Positions 23,888 through 35,739 of a stretch of 64,000 bases of DNA are shown in pieces. Made by a program: the position numbers and the translations under genes. The notes under the pieces are model-generated. The model was given only the letters and a program-made list of their open reading frames with translations, ran no database searches and was not told the DNA's origin. Every line of letters begins with the position of its first letter. Positions within the stretch are counted from its first letter, which is position 1. Source of the DNA: Paulownia fortunei (Eukaryota; Streptophyta; Magnoliopsida; Lamiales; Paulowniaceae); contig CM033106.1 of NCBI GenBank assembly GCA_019321725.1, positions 24,054,965-24,118,964 on the forward strand, given 5' to 3'.

Positions 23888-24827
23888 TGTTGGGTTGGGT
23901 TTCCTCAATGTTGAGATGTCCCAATACCCAATTTAAATGAAACATGTTAAATAAAACCACATGAAAGGGTTGTCAAAAGCTATTATGTTGGGAACTTTTG
24001 GTCAGAATATGAAGATTTTTCAATATAGCTGCCTTTCTTTTTGAAAAGAAAAGATAGATGCAAGTAAGACAAAAAGAAAGAGGAGAAGAGGAAATCTCGA
24101 TTTTGAAAGCATCACCCAATCAGTCATTTTTAAAATACAATCGGGAGAAATCAAACTGTTAGATTAAGCTAAAATTGGGATAACACATTCAAAACATATT
24201 GAGCTACAAGCTGAACAATAGAGATTCAGTTCTGAATTTTCTAGCATCTGTTTCTGTGACGAATAGAGCAGTCATATTTTCTAGAAGAACACTCCGGGCA
24301 GTCTGGATCAAGAGACTGTTTTGGGAAATCGAACCATTGGATCGAGCTGAAATTTTGACAATACATTCAAGATTTATAATTCTAGATTTTGAATAGTGAA
24401 GATTGAATTTACAAACTCATATCATCAGAAATTATTCATGGAGAGTAGTGCCATATTTTGGGTGAGATCTTTCTAATTTCTCTTGGTATAACTTGTTTAT
24501 TGCTAAGATTAAATTATCTTGAGGTGTTTGTGATTGTATATCACTTGAGACAGATTATTAAACTTGTTGTATCTCCATTTTTTATTATAGTGGAGATTAT
24601 TTTAGGTGGACTATGGCCCCGTAGTTTTTACTCCTCACATCGAAGAGATTTTCCACGTTAAAAATTGCTCGTGTTCTTTATATTTATGGCGATTTTATAT
24701 TATTGTAATTGTGGTTGGTTTTCTTATTATTTTCTGCTAATTTCACAAAAGAGAGGGATAATTATTATTTTTGTTGCATTAATATTTAATCGGTAATTTG
24801 ATTGAACTTTGTGTGTTTATCCCAACA
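23888..24827 (+). repeat. copia-3 5' LTR
   Basis: It begins tgttgggttgggtttcctca and ends gtgtttatcccaaca. It aligns end to end with 28825-29756, with scattered substitutions and small indels. Confidence 0.92.
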
Positions 24828-24830
24828 AAG

Positions 24831-24842
24831 TGATATCAGAGC
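24831..24842 (+). other. copia-3 primer-binding site
   Basis: tgatatcagagc lies 3 bp after the LTR end and differs by one base from the initiator tRNA-Met PBS tggtatcagagc. Confidence 0.85.
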
Positions 24843-24870
24843 ACGGGCTGCGCTCCATACCTTGTGGTGA

Positions 24871-25685
24871 ACATGAAAACTAATATAAGTAGAATGGTGA
24901 ATCTTAATGGTTCTAATTGTCAAATATGGAAGGGAAAAATGAAGGACCATTTGTATGTGAAAGACTATTATTTGCCCGTGTTTGAAAGTACAAAGCCTGA
25001 TGGTATAAATGTTATTGAATGGAATATATCGCATCGATAAGTATGTGGTTACATTAAGCAGTAGGTAGATGATAATATTTTGAACTCTATAAGTAGTGAA
25101 ACAAATGCACGATCCTCATGGGAAAAACTTGAGTAGTTATATGCTAGAAAAATAGGGAACAAGTTATTTTTTATCAAATAAATGATGAATTTGAAATACC
25201 GAAATGGAACTCATATAACTGATCATTTTAATGCATTTCAGGGTATTATTAATTAGTTGGTTGGAATGAATATCAAGTTTGATAATGAAATGCAGGGGTT
25301 ATGGCTTCTTGGTACATTGTCGGACTTGTGGGAGACATTCATGACATCTTTGTCTAACTTAACCCCAGATGGTGTTATTACCCTGGATTTGGCCAAAAGC
25401 AGCATTCTGAATGAGGAGATGAGAAGAAAGTTATAGAGTTTTTTCACACATTCAGATGTCTTGATTACAAAAAAGAGAAGGAGAAGCAAAAATAGGGGTC
25501 CGAAAAGTAAAGATAGAGACAAAAGCAAGTCCAACAAGAATGTCAATGTTGAGTGCTACAATTATGGTATTAAGGGGCATATAATGAAGCATTATCGAAG
25601 ACCGAAGCAAGAAAAGCAAAAGGATAAGGGAAGAAAAAGAAAAATGATGATAATAATGGTGATGATCGAGTTTCTACTGTCATAG
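24871..25685 (+). pseudogene. copia-3 gag
   Basis: From ATG 24871 the frame reads MKTNISRMVNLNGSNCQIWK, then LYVKDYYLPVFESTKPDG, followed by stops. It resumes with ITDHFNAFQGIIN and LLGTLSDLWETFMTSLSN. The zinc knuckle is degraded (VECYNYGIKGHIMKHYRR, about 25546-25600), having lost two of its three cysteines. A Lys-rich tail follows. Confidence 0.85.
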
Positions 25686-26720
25686 GTGACTTCCTCATCG
25701 TTCATAAATTTAATGTTGTTAATCTTGCACTTAATGAGACTAGTTGAGTAGTTGATAGTGGTGAATCCATTTATGCTACAACTTGAAGAGATTTATTTAC
25801 ATCCTACACACTAGGTGAATTTGAAAATGTTAGGATGAGTGATGATGGTTTAGCTAAAGCCATTGGAATGAGAGATGTGTGTTTGGAGATTAGTAACGAC
25901 ACAATGTTGATTTTGAAAAATGTTAAACATGTACCTAATCTTCGTTTAAATTTGATTTATGTTGAAAATTTTGATGATGCCCCGATTGGTGGTTTTGGCC
26001 ATAAATACAATAAACTTGCACTTAATGGCCATAAACTTGATCGCTCCATAAATACAATGAAGAATGAAAACAAAATTAAATTGTGGCACAACAGACTTAG
26101 TCACATTAGTAAGAATAGATTGATGGTTTTGGTCAAGAAGAATCTCATTCCTAAAATGAAGAATACATTCTTGAAGAAATATGCTCATTGCTTGGTAGAA
26201 AAATAAAACAGAGTTTCTTTCAAAGCATCCCATCCTTCAAGAATGCTAGGTATACTTGATTTATTATATTCTGATATTTGTGGCCCTATGAAAATAAAAA
26301 CACTTAGTGGTGCTCTCTATTTTGTGATTTTTATAGATGATCACTAAAGGAAGTTGTAGATTTATACATTGAAGATAAAAGACCAAGTGTTAGATGTTTT
26401 CAAACAATTTCAGGCCTTGGTTGAGAGACAAACTAGGAAGAAATTGAGGTACATCAGAACTGACAATGGACGTGAGTATTCTGGTCTTTTTGATGAGTAT
26501 TGCAGACAACAGGGTATTCGAAATCAAAAGATACCTCCTAAAACTCCTCAGTTGAATAGGCTGGCAGAAAGAATGAATATAACACTAGTTGAAAGGGTGA
26601 GATGTTTGCTTTCAGAAGTAGGTTTGTCAAGATCATTTTGGGGTAAGGCTTTGAGTATAGTTGCACATGTTTTAAATCTCACATCATGTTTTCCTTTAGA
26701 TTTTGATGTTCCAAATAGGG
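25686..26720 (+). pseudogene. copia-3 protease and integrase
   Basis: The protease reads VVDSGESIYATT (about 25749-25785) in place of the usual DSGAS/T. The open frame 25835-26206 includes LKNVKHVPNLRLNLI and the integrase start LWHNRLSHISKNRL. The integrase core has YSDICGPMK at about 26267, FIDDH before a stop, then open frame 26369-26725 with YIRTDNGREYSG (second catalytic Asp) and the NRLAERMNITLVERVRCLL block (third catalytic Glu region). Confidence 0.88.
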
Positions 26721-27300
26721 TCTAGTCAGGGAAGGATATTTCCTACAACCACTTGTGTGTCGTTGGATGCAAGGCCTTTGTTTGTATTCCTAATGATGAA
26801 AGGTCTAAACTTGATGCTAATACTCGACAGTGTGTATTTCTTGGCTATGGACATGGAAAGTTTGGTTACAGGTTTTATGACCTAGTGGAGAAGAAACTCA
26901 TTAGAAGTCGAGATGCTATATTTGTTGAAGACCAGACCATAATAGACATTGAGAAAGCAGATAAAATAGCACCTAAATCCAGTGATGATTTGGTTGACTT
27001 GGATGTAGCTCCTCAGCATCATGTGCTAGTACAGCCACAGATTGAACATGATGTTCAAAATGACCAACCTGATCTTGATGACATTGATGCTCATACGTAG
27101 GTTGAGGTAGATAATGTAGATCAATCAATGCCACCATCAAAGGTTCCAGCATTAGAGGTTGAAACTCTATTCAAGAGGTCTGCCAGAATCCCAATAAAGG
27201 CTAAATAGTATCCTACTAGTCAGTATGCATTAGTGACAGATGGGGAAGAACCCAGATGTTATGAAGAAATGATGAAAAGAAATGATGAAAGATGCATGCA
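26721..27300 (+). pseudogene. copia-3 integrase C-terminus and linker
   Basis: The open frame 26753-27100 contains VCIPNDERSKLDANTRQCVF, LGYGHGKFGYRFYDLVEKKL and SRDAIFVEDQTI, the conserved C-terminal part of plant copia integrases, followed by a variable acidic linker rich in Asp and Gln. Confidence 0.85.
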
Positions 27301-28250
27301 AAAATGAATAGATTGATGCCATGCAAAAATGAGATGAAATCCTTACATGAGAATAACACATTTGAACTGATAAAACTTCTTGAGGGAAAGTGGGTATACA
27401 GGGTGAAGCAGGATGAACATACTTCATGACTACGGTTCAAACCTAGACTAGTTGTCAAGGGTTTTAGCCAGAAGAAATGTATTGATTTCGATGAAATCTT
27501 CTCTCCTATTGTTAAGATGTCATCTATTCGTGTTGTGCTTGGTTTAACAGTTAGTCTTGGTTTGGAGGTTGAGCAAATGGATGTTAAAACTGCTTTCCTT
27601 CATGGTGACTTGGATAGAGAAATATACATGGAGTAGCCAGAAAGTTTCCAAGTAAAAGAAAAAGAGAATTATGGGTGCAAGTTGAAGAAAAGTCTGCATG
27701 GTTTGAAGCAGACACCTAGACTATGGTATTAGAAGTTTGAGTCAGTTATGGGGGAGCAAGACTATAAGAAAACCACTTCTGATCATTGTGTTTTTGTACA
27801 TAGATTTTTTGATGATGATTTTATCATATTATTGCTTTACGTGGATGAATGTTGATTGTTGGCAGGAATGTTTCAAAAATTGACGAGTTGAAAAAACAGT
27901 TAAATAAATTATTTGCTATGAAGGATTTGGAACCAACAAATAAAATTTTCGATATCAAAATTTATCGAGATAGAAAAAATAAGAAGTTGCACATGTCACA
28001 GGAGCAATATATTGAGAAAGTACTTGAAAGATTTAATATTAACAAAACTAAAGTGGTTATCTCTCCTATTGCTACACACTTTAAACTTGATGCTCATCAA
28101 AGTCCTTTTATAGATGAAGAGAAAGAAGATATGAGAAGAGTTCCATATGCTTCAGCAGTAGGAAGCTTAATGTATGCGATGGTATGCACGAGGCTGGATA
28201 TAGCTTATGTAGTTGGTATTGTTAGTCATTAATTATATAATCTGGGAACG
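27301..28250 (+). pseudogene. copia-3 reverse transcriptase
   Basis: RT motifs in order are VVKGFSQKKCIDFDEIFSPI (about 27450-27510), VEQMDVKTAFLHGDLDREIY (about 27567-27626) with a stop after it, KKSLHGLKQTPRLWY, and LLYVDEC(stop) where the catalytic YVDD box should be (about 27835-27855). The open frame 27849-28232 carries SKIDELKKQLNKLFAMKDLE and VGSLMYAMVCTRLDIAY. The damaged YVDD box and internal stops argue against activity. Confidence 0.9.
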
Positions 28251-28810
28251 GAGCATTAGAATGCAATGAAGTGGATATTGAGATATCTGCGTGGTAGTTC
28301 CAGTTTGAGGCTCACTTTTGGTAGTGGAATACTATTGCTAATTGGCTACATCGACTCAAATATGACAACTGATGTGAATACCAGAAAGTCTACCTCAGGT
28401 TATCTGATAACTTTCTCGGGAGGTGTTGTATCATGGTAGTCAATGTTGCAGAAATGTGTTGCACTTTCTATAATAAAAGTAAAGTATATTGCAGCAACTG
28501 AAACTTGTAAAGAGTTGCTACGGATGAAGAAATTTGTGGAGGAGCTTGTTTCAAATAGGAGTGGTACATTGTGTTTTATAATAATCAAAGTGCTATCCAC
28601 CTAGGTAAGAACTCTACCTTTCATACAAGATCAAAACATATTGATATGAGGTATCATTAGATGAGAGATGTTATCAATGATAAGTTATTTGAACTTGATA
28701 AAATTCATACGGATGATAATGGTGCTGATATGATGATAAAAGCACTACCAAGGGAGAAGCTTGAGATTTGTCGGTTGATCAACGGGATGGCGAATCCTTC
28801 CACATAATCT
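28251..28810 (+). pseudogene. copia-3 RNase H
   Basis: RNase H motifs are present in broken frames: WILRYLRGSS (about 28272), the GYIDSNMTTDVNTRKSTSGY block (about 28341-28400), IKVKYIAATETCKELL, and the DNQSAIHL-like and RSKHIDMRYH segments (28577-28660). Confidence 0.85.
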
Positions 28811-28824
28811 AAAATGGGAAGATT
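28811..28824 (+). other. copia-3 polypurine tract
   Basis: aaaatgggaagatt lies immediately before the 3' LTR start at 28825, the expected place for plus-strand priming. Confidence 0.75.
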
Positions 28825-29756
28825 TGTTAGATTAGGTTTCCTCAATGTGGAGTATCCCAATACCCAATTTAAATGAATCATGTGGAATAAAACCACATAG
28901 AAGGGCAATTTTGTCAAAGGACATTATGTTGGGAACTTTGGTCAGAATATGAAGATTTTTCAATATAGCTGCCTTTCTTTTTAAAAAGAAAAGATAGAAA
29001 AAAGTGAGAGAAAAAGAGAAAGGAGAAGCGGGAATCTCAATTTTAAAAGCATCACTCGACCAATTATCTTCAAAATATGATCGGAGAAATCGAACAATCG
29101 GATCAAGTGAAAATTAGAACTGCACGTTCAAGACACATTAAGCTACAATCTATATGATAGAGATCTAGTTCTGAAATATCTAGCATTTGTTTCTCTGACG
29201 AACAGAGCAGTCCTATTTTCTAGAAGAACACTCCGGGTAATCTGGATCAAGAAACTATTTCAAGAAATCAAACCGTTAGATCAAGCTAAAATTTTTAACA
29301 GTATATTCAGGACCCACAATTCTAAATTTTGAATAGTGAAGATCAAATTTAAAGACTCATATCACCAGAAACTGCTTGTGGATAGTAGTGCCATATTTTG
29401 GGTAAGGTTTTTCCAATTTCTCTTGGTAGAACTTGTTTGTTGCCAAGATTGAATTATCTTGAGGTATTTGTGATTGTATATCACTTGAAACAAATTATTG
29501 AACTTGTTGTATCCTATTTTTTATTATAGTGAAGATTATTTTTTATGAACTACGGTCCCGTAGTTTTTACTTCTTACATTAGGGAGGTTTTCCACATTAA
29601 AAATTGATTGTATTCTTTGTATTAGTGGTGATTTTATATTGTTGCAAGCTTGTTATTATTTCCTACTAGGTTCACACAAGAAAGGGATAATTATTGTTTT
29701 TGTTTTATTGGTATTTAATCGGTAATTTGATTGAACTTGGTGTGTTTATCCCAACA
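28825..29756 (+). repeat. copia-3 3' LTR
   Basis: It begins tgttagattaggtttcctca and ends gtgtttatcccaaca, and aligns with 23888-24827. Confidence 0.92.
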
Positions 29757-30230
29757 GCTCTTGGACATAGAACATACTAAAGGTGTGTTTTCCTTGATCA
29801 TAAGAAAATATACATATGTATATAAACACAAAAAACAGTTATGTACAGATGTGAAAGAGATATATGTGATTAATCAAAAATAGTTAAGAAGCAAAAATTG
29901 AAAATATTTACAAAGTATAGGTAAAAAGTAGAATAAGTTAAAAAATGGTGTTGGATGAATATGTTGCAAAACTTGGTCCATTTTTAATTTTTTGGTGTAA
30001 AATCTAAATTGCCCTTAAACTTTGAAATAGTAATTTATTTTTGTGAAATTTGATCAAACTAAATTATATAAGTATTATAACATAAAAATAATAACTATTA
30101 TCATAAATATAATAATTATGAGTAATTATTAATATATCTAAAGAAGTGATAATTTAATTTCAAACTATTTAAATAAACTATAAATTAAGTACACTAATAA
30201 TATATTTACCTATAAATTTATTTATGTATA

Positions 30231-30308
<78 letters not shown>

Positions 30309-30360
30309 TTATATACATATATATTTAAATAATATATTTATATATAAATATATTTACTAG
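29757..30360. other. spacer with a compound microsatellite
   Basis: No gene is seen. A (TA)n tract (about 30231-30272) runs into a (TG)n tract (about 30273-30304), and the surrounding sequence is rich in tatattta words. Confidence 0.8.
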
Positions 30361-30414
30361 TACCATGTAATAATTGCTGGTTTTCATTCTTGCCCACTAT
30401 TTAACATAAATTCT
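30361..30414 (-). other. short inverted EPRV second-ORF piece
   Basis: accatgtaataattgctggt and cccactatttaacataaatt match the plus-strand text at about 34563-34625 (copy C, whose coding strand is minus), so here too the second ORF lies on the minus strand. At about 30415 the sequence switches to plus-strand EPRV sequence. Confidence 0.7.
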
Positions 30415-31740
30415 TTTTTCAAAGAAGAAATCTCTCACCAAAAAATTGAACAAATTTTTGTGCGTATTTTACAACATGGATTGAAGAGAAAATTTGTTCT
30501 AATCTACCAAATGCTTTCTGGGAAAGACAGAGACATTACATCACCCTTTCTTACGAATCAAATTTCAATAAACGACAAATCCTACCAAAGCAAGACCAAT
30601 ACAAATGAATTAAAAATTTATAAAATATTGTAAGATAAATACAATAACTCGTTGACAAAAAAATCATCCATCCTTTCAAATCTCACTAGTCATGCCCGGT
30701 CTTTATCTTTAGAAAAATGTTAAGTTTGAAAGAAGAATCCCAAGATTAGTTAAAAATTACAAACATCTAAACAAAGTATTTAAATGAATTAAATATCCAA
30801 TTCCCAAGAAAACTGATATTCTTAAAAGACTTTATAATACAAAAATCTTTTCAAACAAATTCAAATTGATGAAAATATGGGACAACCTTTTGGCCAATTT
30901 GAATGAAATGAAATGTCATTTGGTCTTAAAAATACTCCTTCTAAATTCAAGAAACCATAAATGATATTTTTATACCATATCTTCCTTCACAATAGTCTAT
31001 ATTGATAATGTGCTTGCTTTTAGTGAATCCATAGATAAGTACTACAAACATTTACAAGTTTTTTTAATCTTATCAAAAGAAATGGTTTAGTGATTTTGGC
31101 TTCCAAAATCAAGCCTTTTCAAATAAACATGAGACTTTTATGGCACTAAATTCACAAAAGAACTATTATTCTAATGTAAAAATTGTTTATGTTTTGGAGA
31201 CAAGTTTCTAGACAAAATCCTTGATAGAAACCAATTGAAAAAAAATTTAGAATCTTTGAATTATATTTCAGATTTTTGCCCAAAACTTCATCGCTTTTGC
31301 AAATCTTATTTAATTAACTAAAAACCGTTATCAAACTGTTAAAAGTACAAGTCAAAGAACTCCTCTTTCTCACAATTTGTCATCCCAATGAACCCAAAAT
31401 AGTCCAAACAAATGCTTCAAAAGCTGGTCATAGAGGAATTCTTAGTCAAAAAATTGAAGAAAAAGAAACTATAGTCCGATTCTGATTTCTAGAAAAGCTC
31501 TACATTAGAAAAGAAATTATTCCTATTGTATTGTGCATTATAAAATGATTTTTAAACCAAACAATTTGTTTTAAGAATAGATTATAGAGCAGCCAAAGAT
31601 ATTTAGCAAAAGACGTGAAATATTTAGTTTCAAAATAAATTTTTGCAAGGCGGCAAGCTATTTTATTAGTTTTTAATTTTAAAATTGAATATATAAAATG
31701 ATCTCACAACTATATTCCTGATTAACTAGTGAATGTTTGC
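30415..31740 (+). pseudogene. EPRV copy B: protease tail, RT and RNase H
   Basis: This is heavily decayed plus-strand sequence, collinear with the complement of about 37150-35740. The first part (about 30415-30540) is the end of the protease/spacer region. RT begins near 30560 and has the catalytic box as YIDN (about 30996-31010; the last Asp is replaced, as in copy A). RNase H is marked by a (T)NASKAGHRGIL-like block (about 31408-31442), where the first catalytic Asp also reads Asn. Small deletions and many stops are present, and no long frame survives. Confidence 0.75.
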
Positions 31741-31741
31741 A

Positions 31742-33480
31742 GGGATGTCAAAAAACACAGAATCACCAAAATAAAAGGTGAATCCTTTAGCAAACAGTTC
31801 CAAATCACTAATTTCTAGACCTCTATCTCTCCAGACAGTCAAAATTGAAGACTCCTCAAGAAGAAACCCAAAAATCAAAGTCAAATTAACCTTACTAAGA
31901 CTCCAAATTCTCAAACCATCGAGGATCCTTCCACCCTCAATACAGTTATCCAATACCCTTACTCAGCCACAAAATGCAGTCCAAATCACAAACATATTCA
32001 CACCACTTGGAAACCAATTGTTCTTGCCCCTCCAAACTAACTCAAACTTTCAAAACCACTCTACAAACATCAAATACTCCAACTCTCATCTCATGCACAC
32101 AAAACACATTATAATATTTTGACAAAGATAAATTCATTTTCGACTGCATCAGTGAAGATGATTGGATCAATAATCATAGACAAAACAATCCCACTAATAT
32201 GGTAAATTACATTTTGATTAAAGATTTCTTCGCATCTATGAAGACGCACTAAAAATACAACAGCACTATAAAGATATTTTTACTTTCCGTCAAATTTATC
32301 TACATTCAAAATAAGCCACCCAAAGGATCCCTAGCCAACTTCAGTGAAATTGGCTATCACAAAATCCACATCAATTCCATTATCACCCTACAAGATTAGA
32401 GCGACAGAATTCCCTATGGCCACAAATAAATTCTCAACAAGCAATATCCATTAATCTTTTTTTGGGATTATGGGAACAAATTTCTACTAAACAAAATTCA
32501 ACCAATTCCATGTTATACTTTTTTGTTATCAATTCCAAACTTATTGACAATGCCTACAAAATCCCAAAGTTCCTTTGGTGGAAAACTTTTAGACCAATCC
32601 TCAAAATGTTACCTTTTGTCCAAGAAGTACACAAATATTTCTCTAAAAATTTACTCAATCCACCTATATGGGAGCACATCTTCCAAGCCTACTAAAATTC
32701 TATTTTCAATTCAACTTAACATGAATTTTCAAACTCGAACATTACTTCTAAACCACTACTATTAATCCAGACATATTTTCTTCTGGAAAAAGAGTTTATG
32801 TTAAATGACGACCAAGAATGATAACTACAAATTTTGAAAAACCAGCAATTATTACATGGTACTATCAAAATCCAAAATATTGTAATTTGGCTATAAACTT
32901 GAGCAACCAGATCAATTCACAGCACAAGCAATTTCTTTTCAAAAAATGAAATCTTGCTACTAGACTAGCCCAAGCAACTATAGAGGAATAAATGAAAAAA
33001 CTCATGTAAGAACATCAAAGTGACAAAGCAAGCTCCTACGGATCAGTTAACTTAGTAGACGACAACGAGGATGATTATTTTGGCATTTTTATCCAATTCC
33101 TTGATTGAAAAACAAAAAAAAAGTTACATGAAAATTCTAATCACATGTAAAATTCAGATTTCAAAATATAGGGTGAGACAGTACCTAGATTAAAAAAAAG
33201 CACAAACTTCCGAAGGCGGGAAGTGACACCACCACCATCTTTGATACAATTTCAACAAAAACCTTTATCATGCAAAGGCCAGAGCAAAAGTAATGGAGCA
33301 AGCAAATCATAACACAAAGCAATAAATCCCTCATCAAGCAAAACTAATCAAAACAAGAATAATATTCAAGATAGACATGATGACAGATTCCAAATGAAGT
33401 TTTCAAGTCCCAATAGTTATAAGAACGAACTCATATAAATGGAAAGCAAGTCCATTGAAGAAAGACAAAAGTCTTAAGAG
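31742..33480 (+). pseudogene. EPRV copy B: second ORF
   Basis: It starts at ATG 31745 (MSKNTESPK then a stop) and is open at 31778-32122 (SKSLISRPLSLQTVKIEDSS). It continues in other frames at 32462-32695 (IDNAYKIPKFLWWKTFRPIL, then PPIWEHIFQAY). The basic C-terminal part (about 33200-33480) is recognisable by comparison with 4965-5358. It is collinear with the complement of 34010-35714. The function of this ORF in such viruses is unknown to me. Confidence 0.75.
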
Positions 33481-33745
33481 TTTTATTTGAAATTTAATAT
33501 TTTATTTTGATTTTTTACAGAATGTATATTTCATTTTCAGCTTGCAAAATTCAAATTTTTGTATCAAAATTTTCGTTCAAAATATCAAGTAAATTTTCAA
33601 ATTTTCCTACAATGTAATTCATACAATTTATTTATTCTGCATATTTTATTATATTGTTTTAATTCTTAGTTAATATTAATTATTTACTTTTATATTGTTT
33701 AAATTCTAATTAATTACTTTCATATATTGTTTAAATTTTGATTAT
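33481..33745 (+). repeat. EPRV copy B: 3' noncoding region
   Basis: This is AT-rich sequence homologous to the 3' region of copy A, with ttctgcatattttattatat and repeated tatattgtttaaatt units. One unit of about 45 bp is duplicated here relative to copy C. It ends at the inversion axis. Confidence 0.7.
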
Positions 33746-33778
33746 ATAATCAGAATTTAAACAATATATGAAAGTAAA
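33714..33778. repeat. inversion axis: near-perfect palindrome
   Basis: attactttcatatattgttt...gattatataatc...aaacaatatatgaaagtaa reads almost the same on both strands, with its centre at 33745/33746. It is the meeting point of EPRV copies B and C, and would form a cruciform or RNA hairpin loop. Confidence 0.9.
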
Positions 33779-34010
33779 TAATTGATACTAAATTAGAATT
33801 AAAGCAATATAATAAAATTTGTAGAATAAATAAATTGCAGGAATTAGAATGTAGGAAAGTTTGAAACTTTACTTGATATTTAGTATGAGGATTTTGATAC
33901 AGAATTTGGATTTTGCAAGCTGAAGATGAAATATACATTCTGTAAAACCAAAACAAAATATTAAATTTCAAATAAAACTCTTAAGCCTTTTGTCTTTCTT
34001 CAATGGATTT
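33746..34010 (-). repeat. EPRV copy C: 3' noncoding region
   Basis: The minus strand carries the AT-rich 3' region, a mirror of 33481-33745 but without the extra ~45-bp unit. Confidence 0.7.
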
Positions 34011-35714
34011 GCCTTCCATTTATATGACTTCTTTCTTGTAACTATTTGGACTTGAAAACTTTATTTAGAATCTACCATCTTGAATATTTTTCTTGTTTTG
34101 AATGGTATCTGCCTGATGAGGGATTTGTTGCTTTATGTAAAAATTTGTTTGCTTTATTATTTTTGCTTTAGTATCTGTATGATAGGGGTCTTTGTTGGAA
34201 TGCCATTAGAGATTGTGGTGATGTCACCTCCCATCTTTGGAAGTTCATTCTTTTTTTTTATTTTTGTTAAGTCTAGGTTACTTGCTCACCCTATATTTTT
34301 ACATGTGAAAAAATTTTCAGTAACTCTTTTTTTTTTCAATCAAGGATTTAGACTAAAAATGTGAAAACAATCATTATCGTTGTTGTCTGCCAAGTTAACT
34401 AATCCAAAGGAGCTTGCTTTGTCACTTTGATGTTCTTACAAGATTATTTCCATTTTTTTCTCTATATTTGCTTGGGCTAATCTCGTAGTAAAATTTTATT
34501 TTTTTGAAAAGAAATTGCTCTTGCCATGAGTCAATTTCTAATATTTTGAATTTTGCTGGTGCCATGCAATAATTGCTGGTTTTTAAAATTTGTAGTTGTC
34601 ATTCATGTCCACCATTTAACATGAACTCTTTTTCCCAAATAAAAGATGTTTGTATTTGGATTAATAGTAGTGATTTGGAAATAATATTTGAGTTTGAAAA
34701 TCCTAGTTAGGTTAAACTGAAAATAGAATTTCAGTAGGCTTGAAAAATGTTCTCCCAAATAGGGTGGATTGAGTAAATTATCAGAGAAATAATCATACGT
34801 ATCTTGGACATTTTATGGTAAAATTTCGAGGATAGGTCTAATTACACCAAAGAAGGAACCAATTTGGGATTTTGCAAGCATTATCATTCAGTTTGGTATT
34901 GAGAACAAAAAAGTATAACATGGAATTTGTTGATTTTTTTTAACAAAAATTTGGTCCAAACATCCATGTAATCCCAAAAAGAGATTAATAGATATTGTTT
35001 GTTTGGAATTTATTTGTGGCCATAGAATTTTCATCACTCCAATCTTGTAGAGGAATAAAAGAATTTATGTGAATTTTGTGATGGCCAATTTTACTAAAGT
35101 TGGCTAGGGGATCCTTTTGGTGGCTTATTTTGAATGCAGATAAATTTAGTGGAAGTGAGAATATCTTCATAGTACTGTTGTATTTTTAGTAGGTCTTCAC
35201 AGACCCATATAAATCTTAATCAAAAATGTAATTTGACATATTAATGGGATTACTTTGTATGTGATCGTTAATCCAATCGTCTTCAATGATAGAGTAAAAA
35301 ATGAAGTTATCTTTGTCAAAATATTGTAATTTGTTTTGTGTGCTTGAGATGAGAGCTGGAGTATTTGATGTTAGTAGAGTGGTTTTCAAAGTTTGAATTA
35401 GTTTGGAGGGGGCCAAAAGAATTGGTTTTCAAGTGGTGTGAACTTGTTTGTAATTTGGACTGCATTTTATGGTTGAGTAAGTGTATTGGATGACTGCATT
35501 AATGGTGGAAGGATCCTCAATGGTTTGGGATTTTTAGGAGTTTGGAGTTTAGTAAAGTTAATTTAACTTTAATTTTTGTGTTTTTGCTTGAGGAGTCTTC
35601 AATTTTAACTGTCTGAAGAGACAGAGGTCTAGAAATTGATGATGTAGAACTGCTTGCCAAATGATTCACCTTGGGCTTTGGTGATTTTGTGTTCCTTGGC
35701 ATCCCTGCCAACAT
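34011..35714 (-). pseudogene. EPRV copy C: second ORF
   Basis: The clearest open frames on the minus strand are 35714-35517 (SISRPLSLQTVKIEDSSSKN), 35416-35216 (SIIEDDWINDHIQSNPINMS) and 35170-34985 (KDPLANFSKIGHHKIHINSF). The start (35714-35690) overlaps the region just after the RNase H end, as in copies A and B. The PPIWE(H/N)I(F)Q block lies at about 34733-34770, and the basic C-terminal end is near 34010-34100. Frameshifts separate the frames. Confidence 0.75.
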
Positions 35715-35739
35715 TCACAAGTTAGAAAATTAGGAATAT

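Larger units (their letters stand above)
23888..29756 (+). mobile_element. copia-3: nearly full-length Ty1/copia element
   Basis: Two LTRs of about 940 and 932 bp, both starting tgtt(g/a) and ending cccaaca, enclose a PBS, gag, protease, integrase, RT, RNase H and a PPT. Flanking bases gtgct (left) and gctct (right) agree at only 3 of 5 positions, so no clean target duplication remains. Coding frames are long but broken by stops and frameshifts. It is the best preserved element of the five. Confidence 0.93.
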
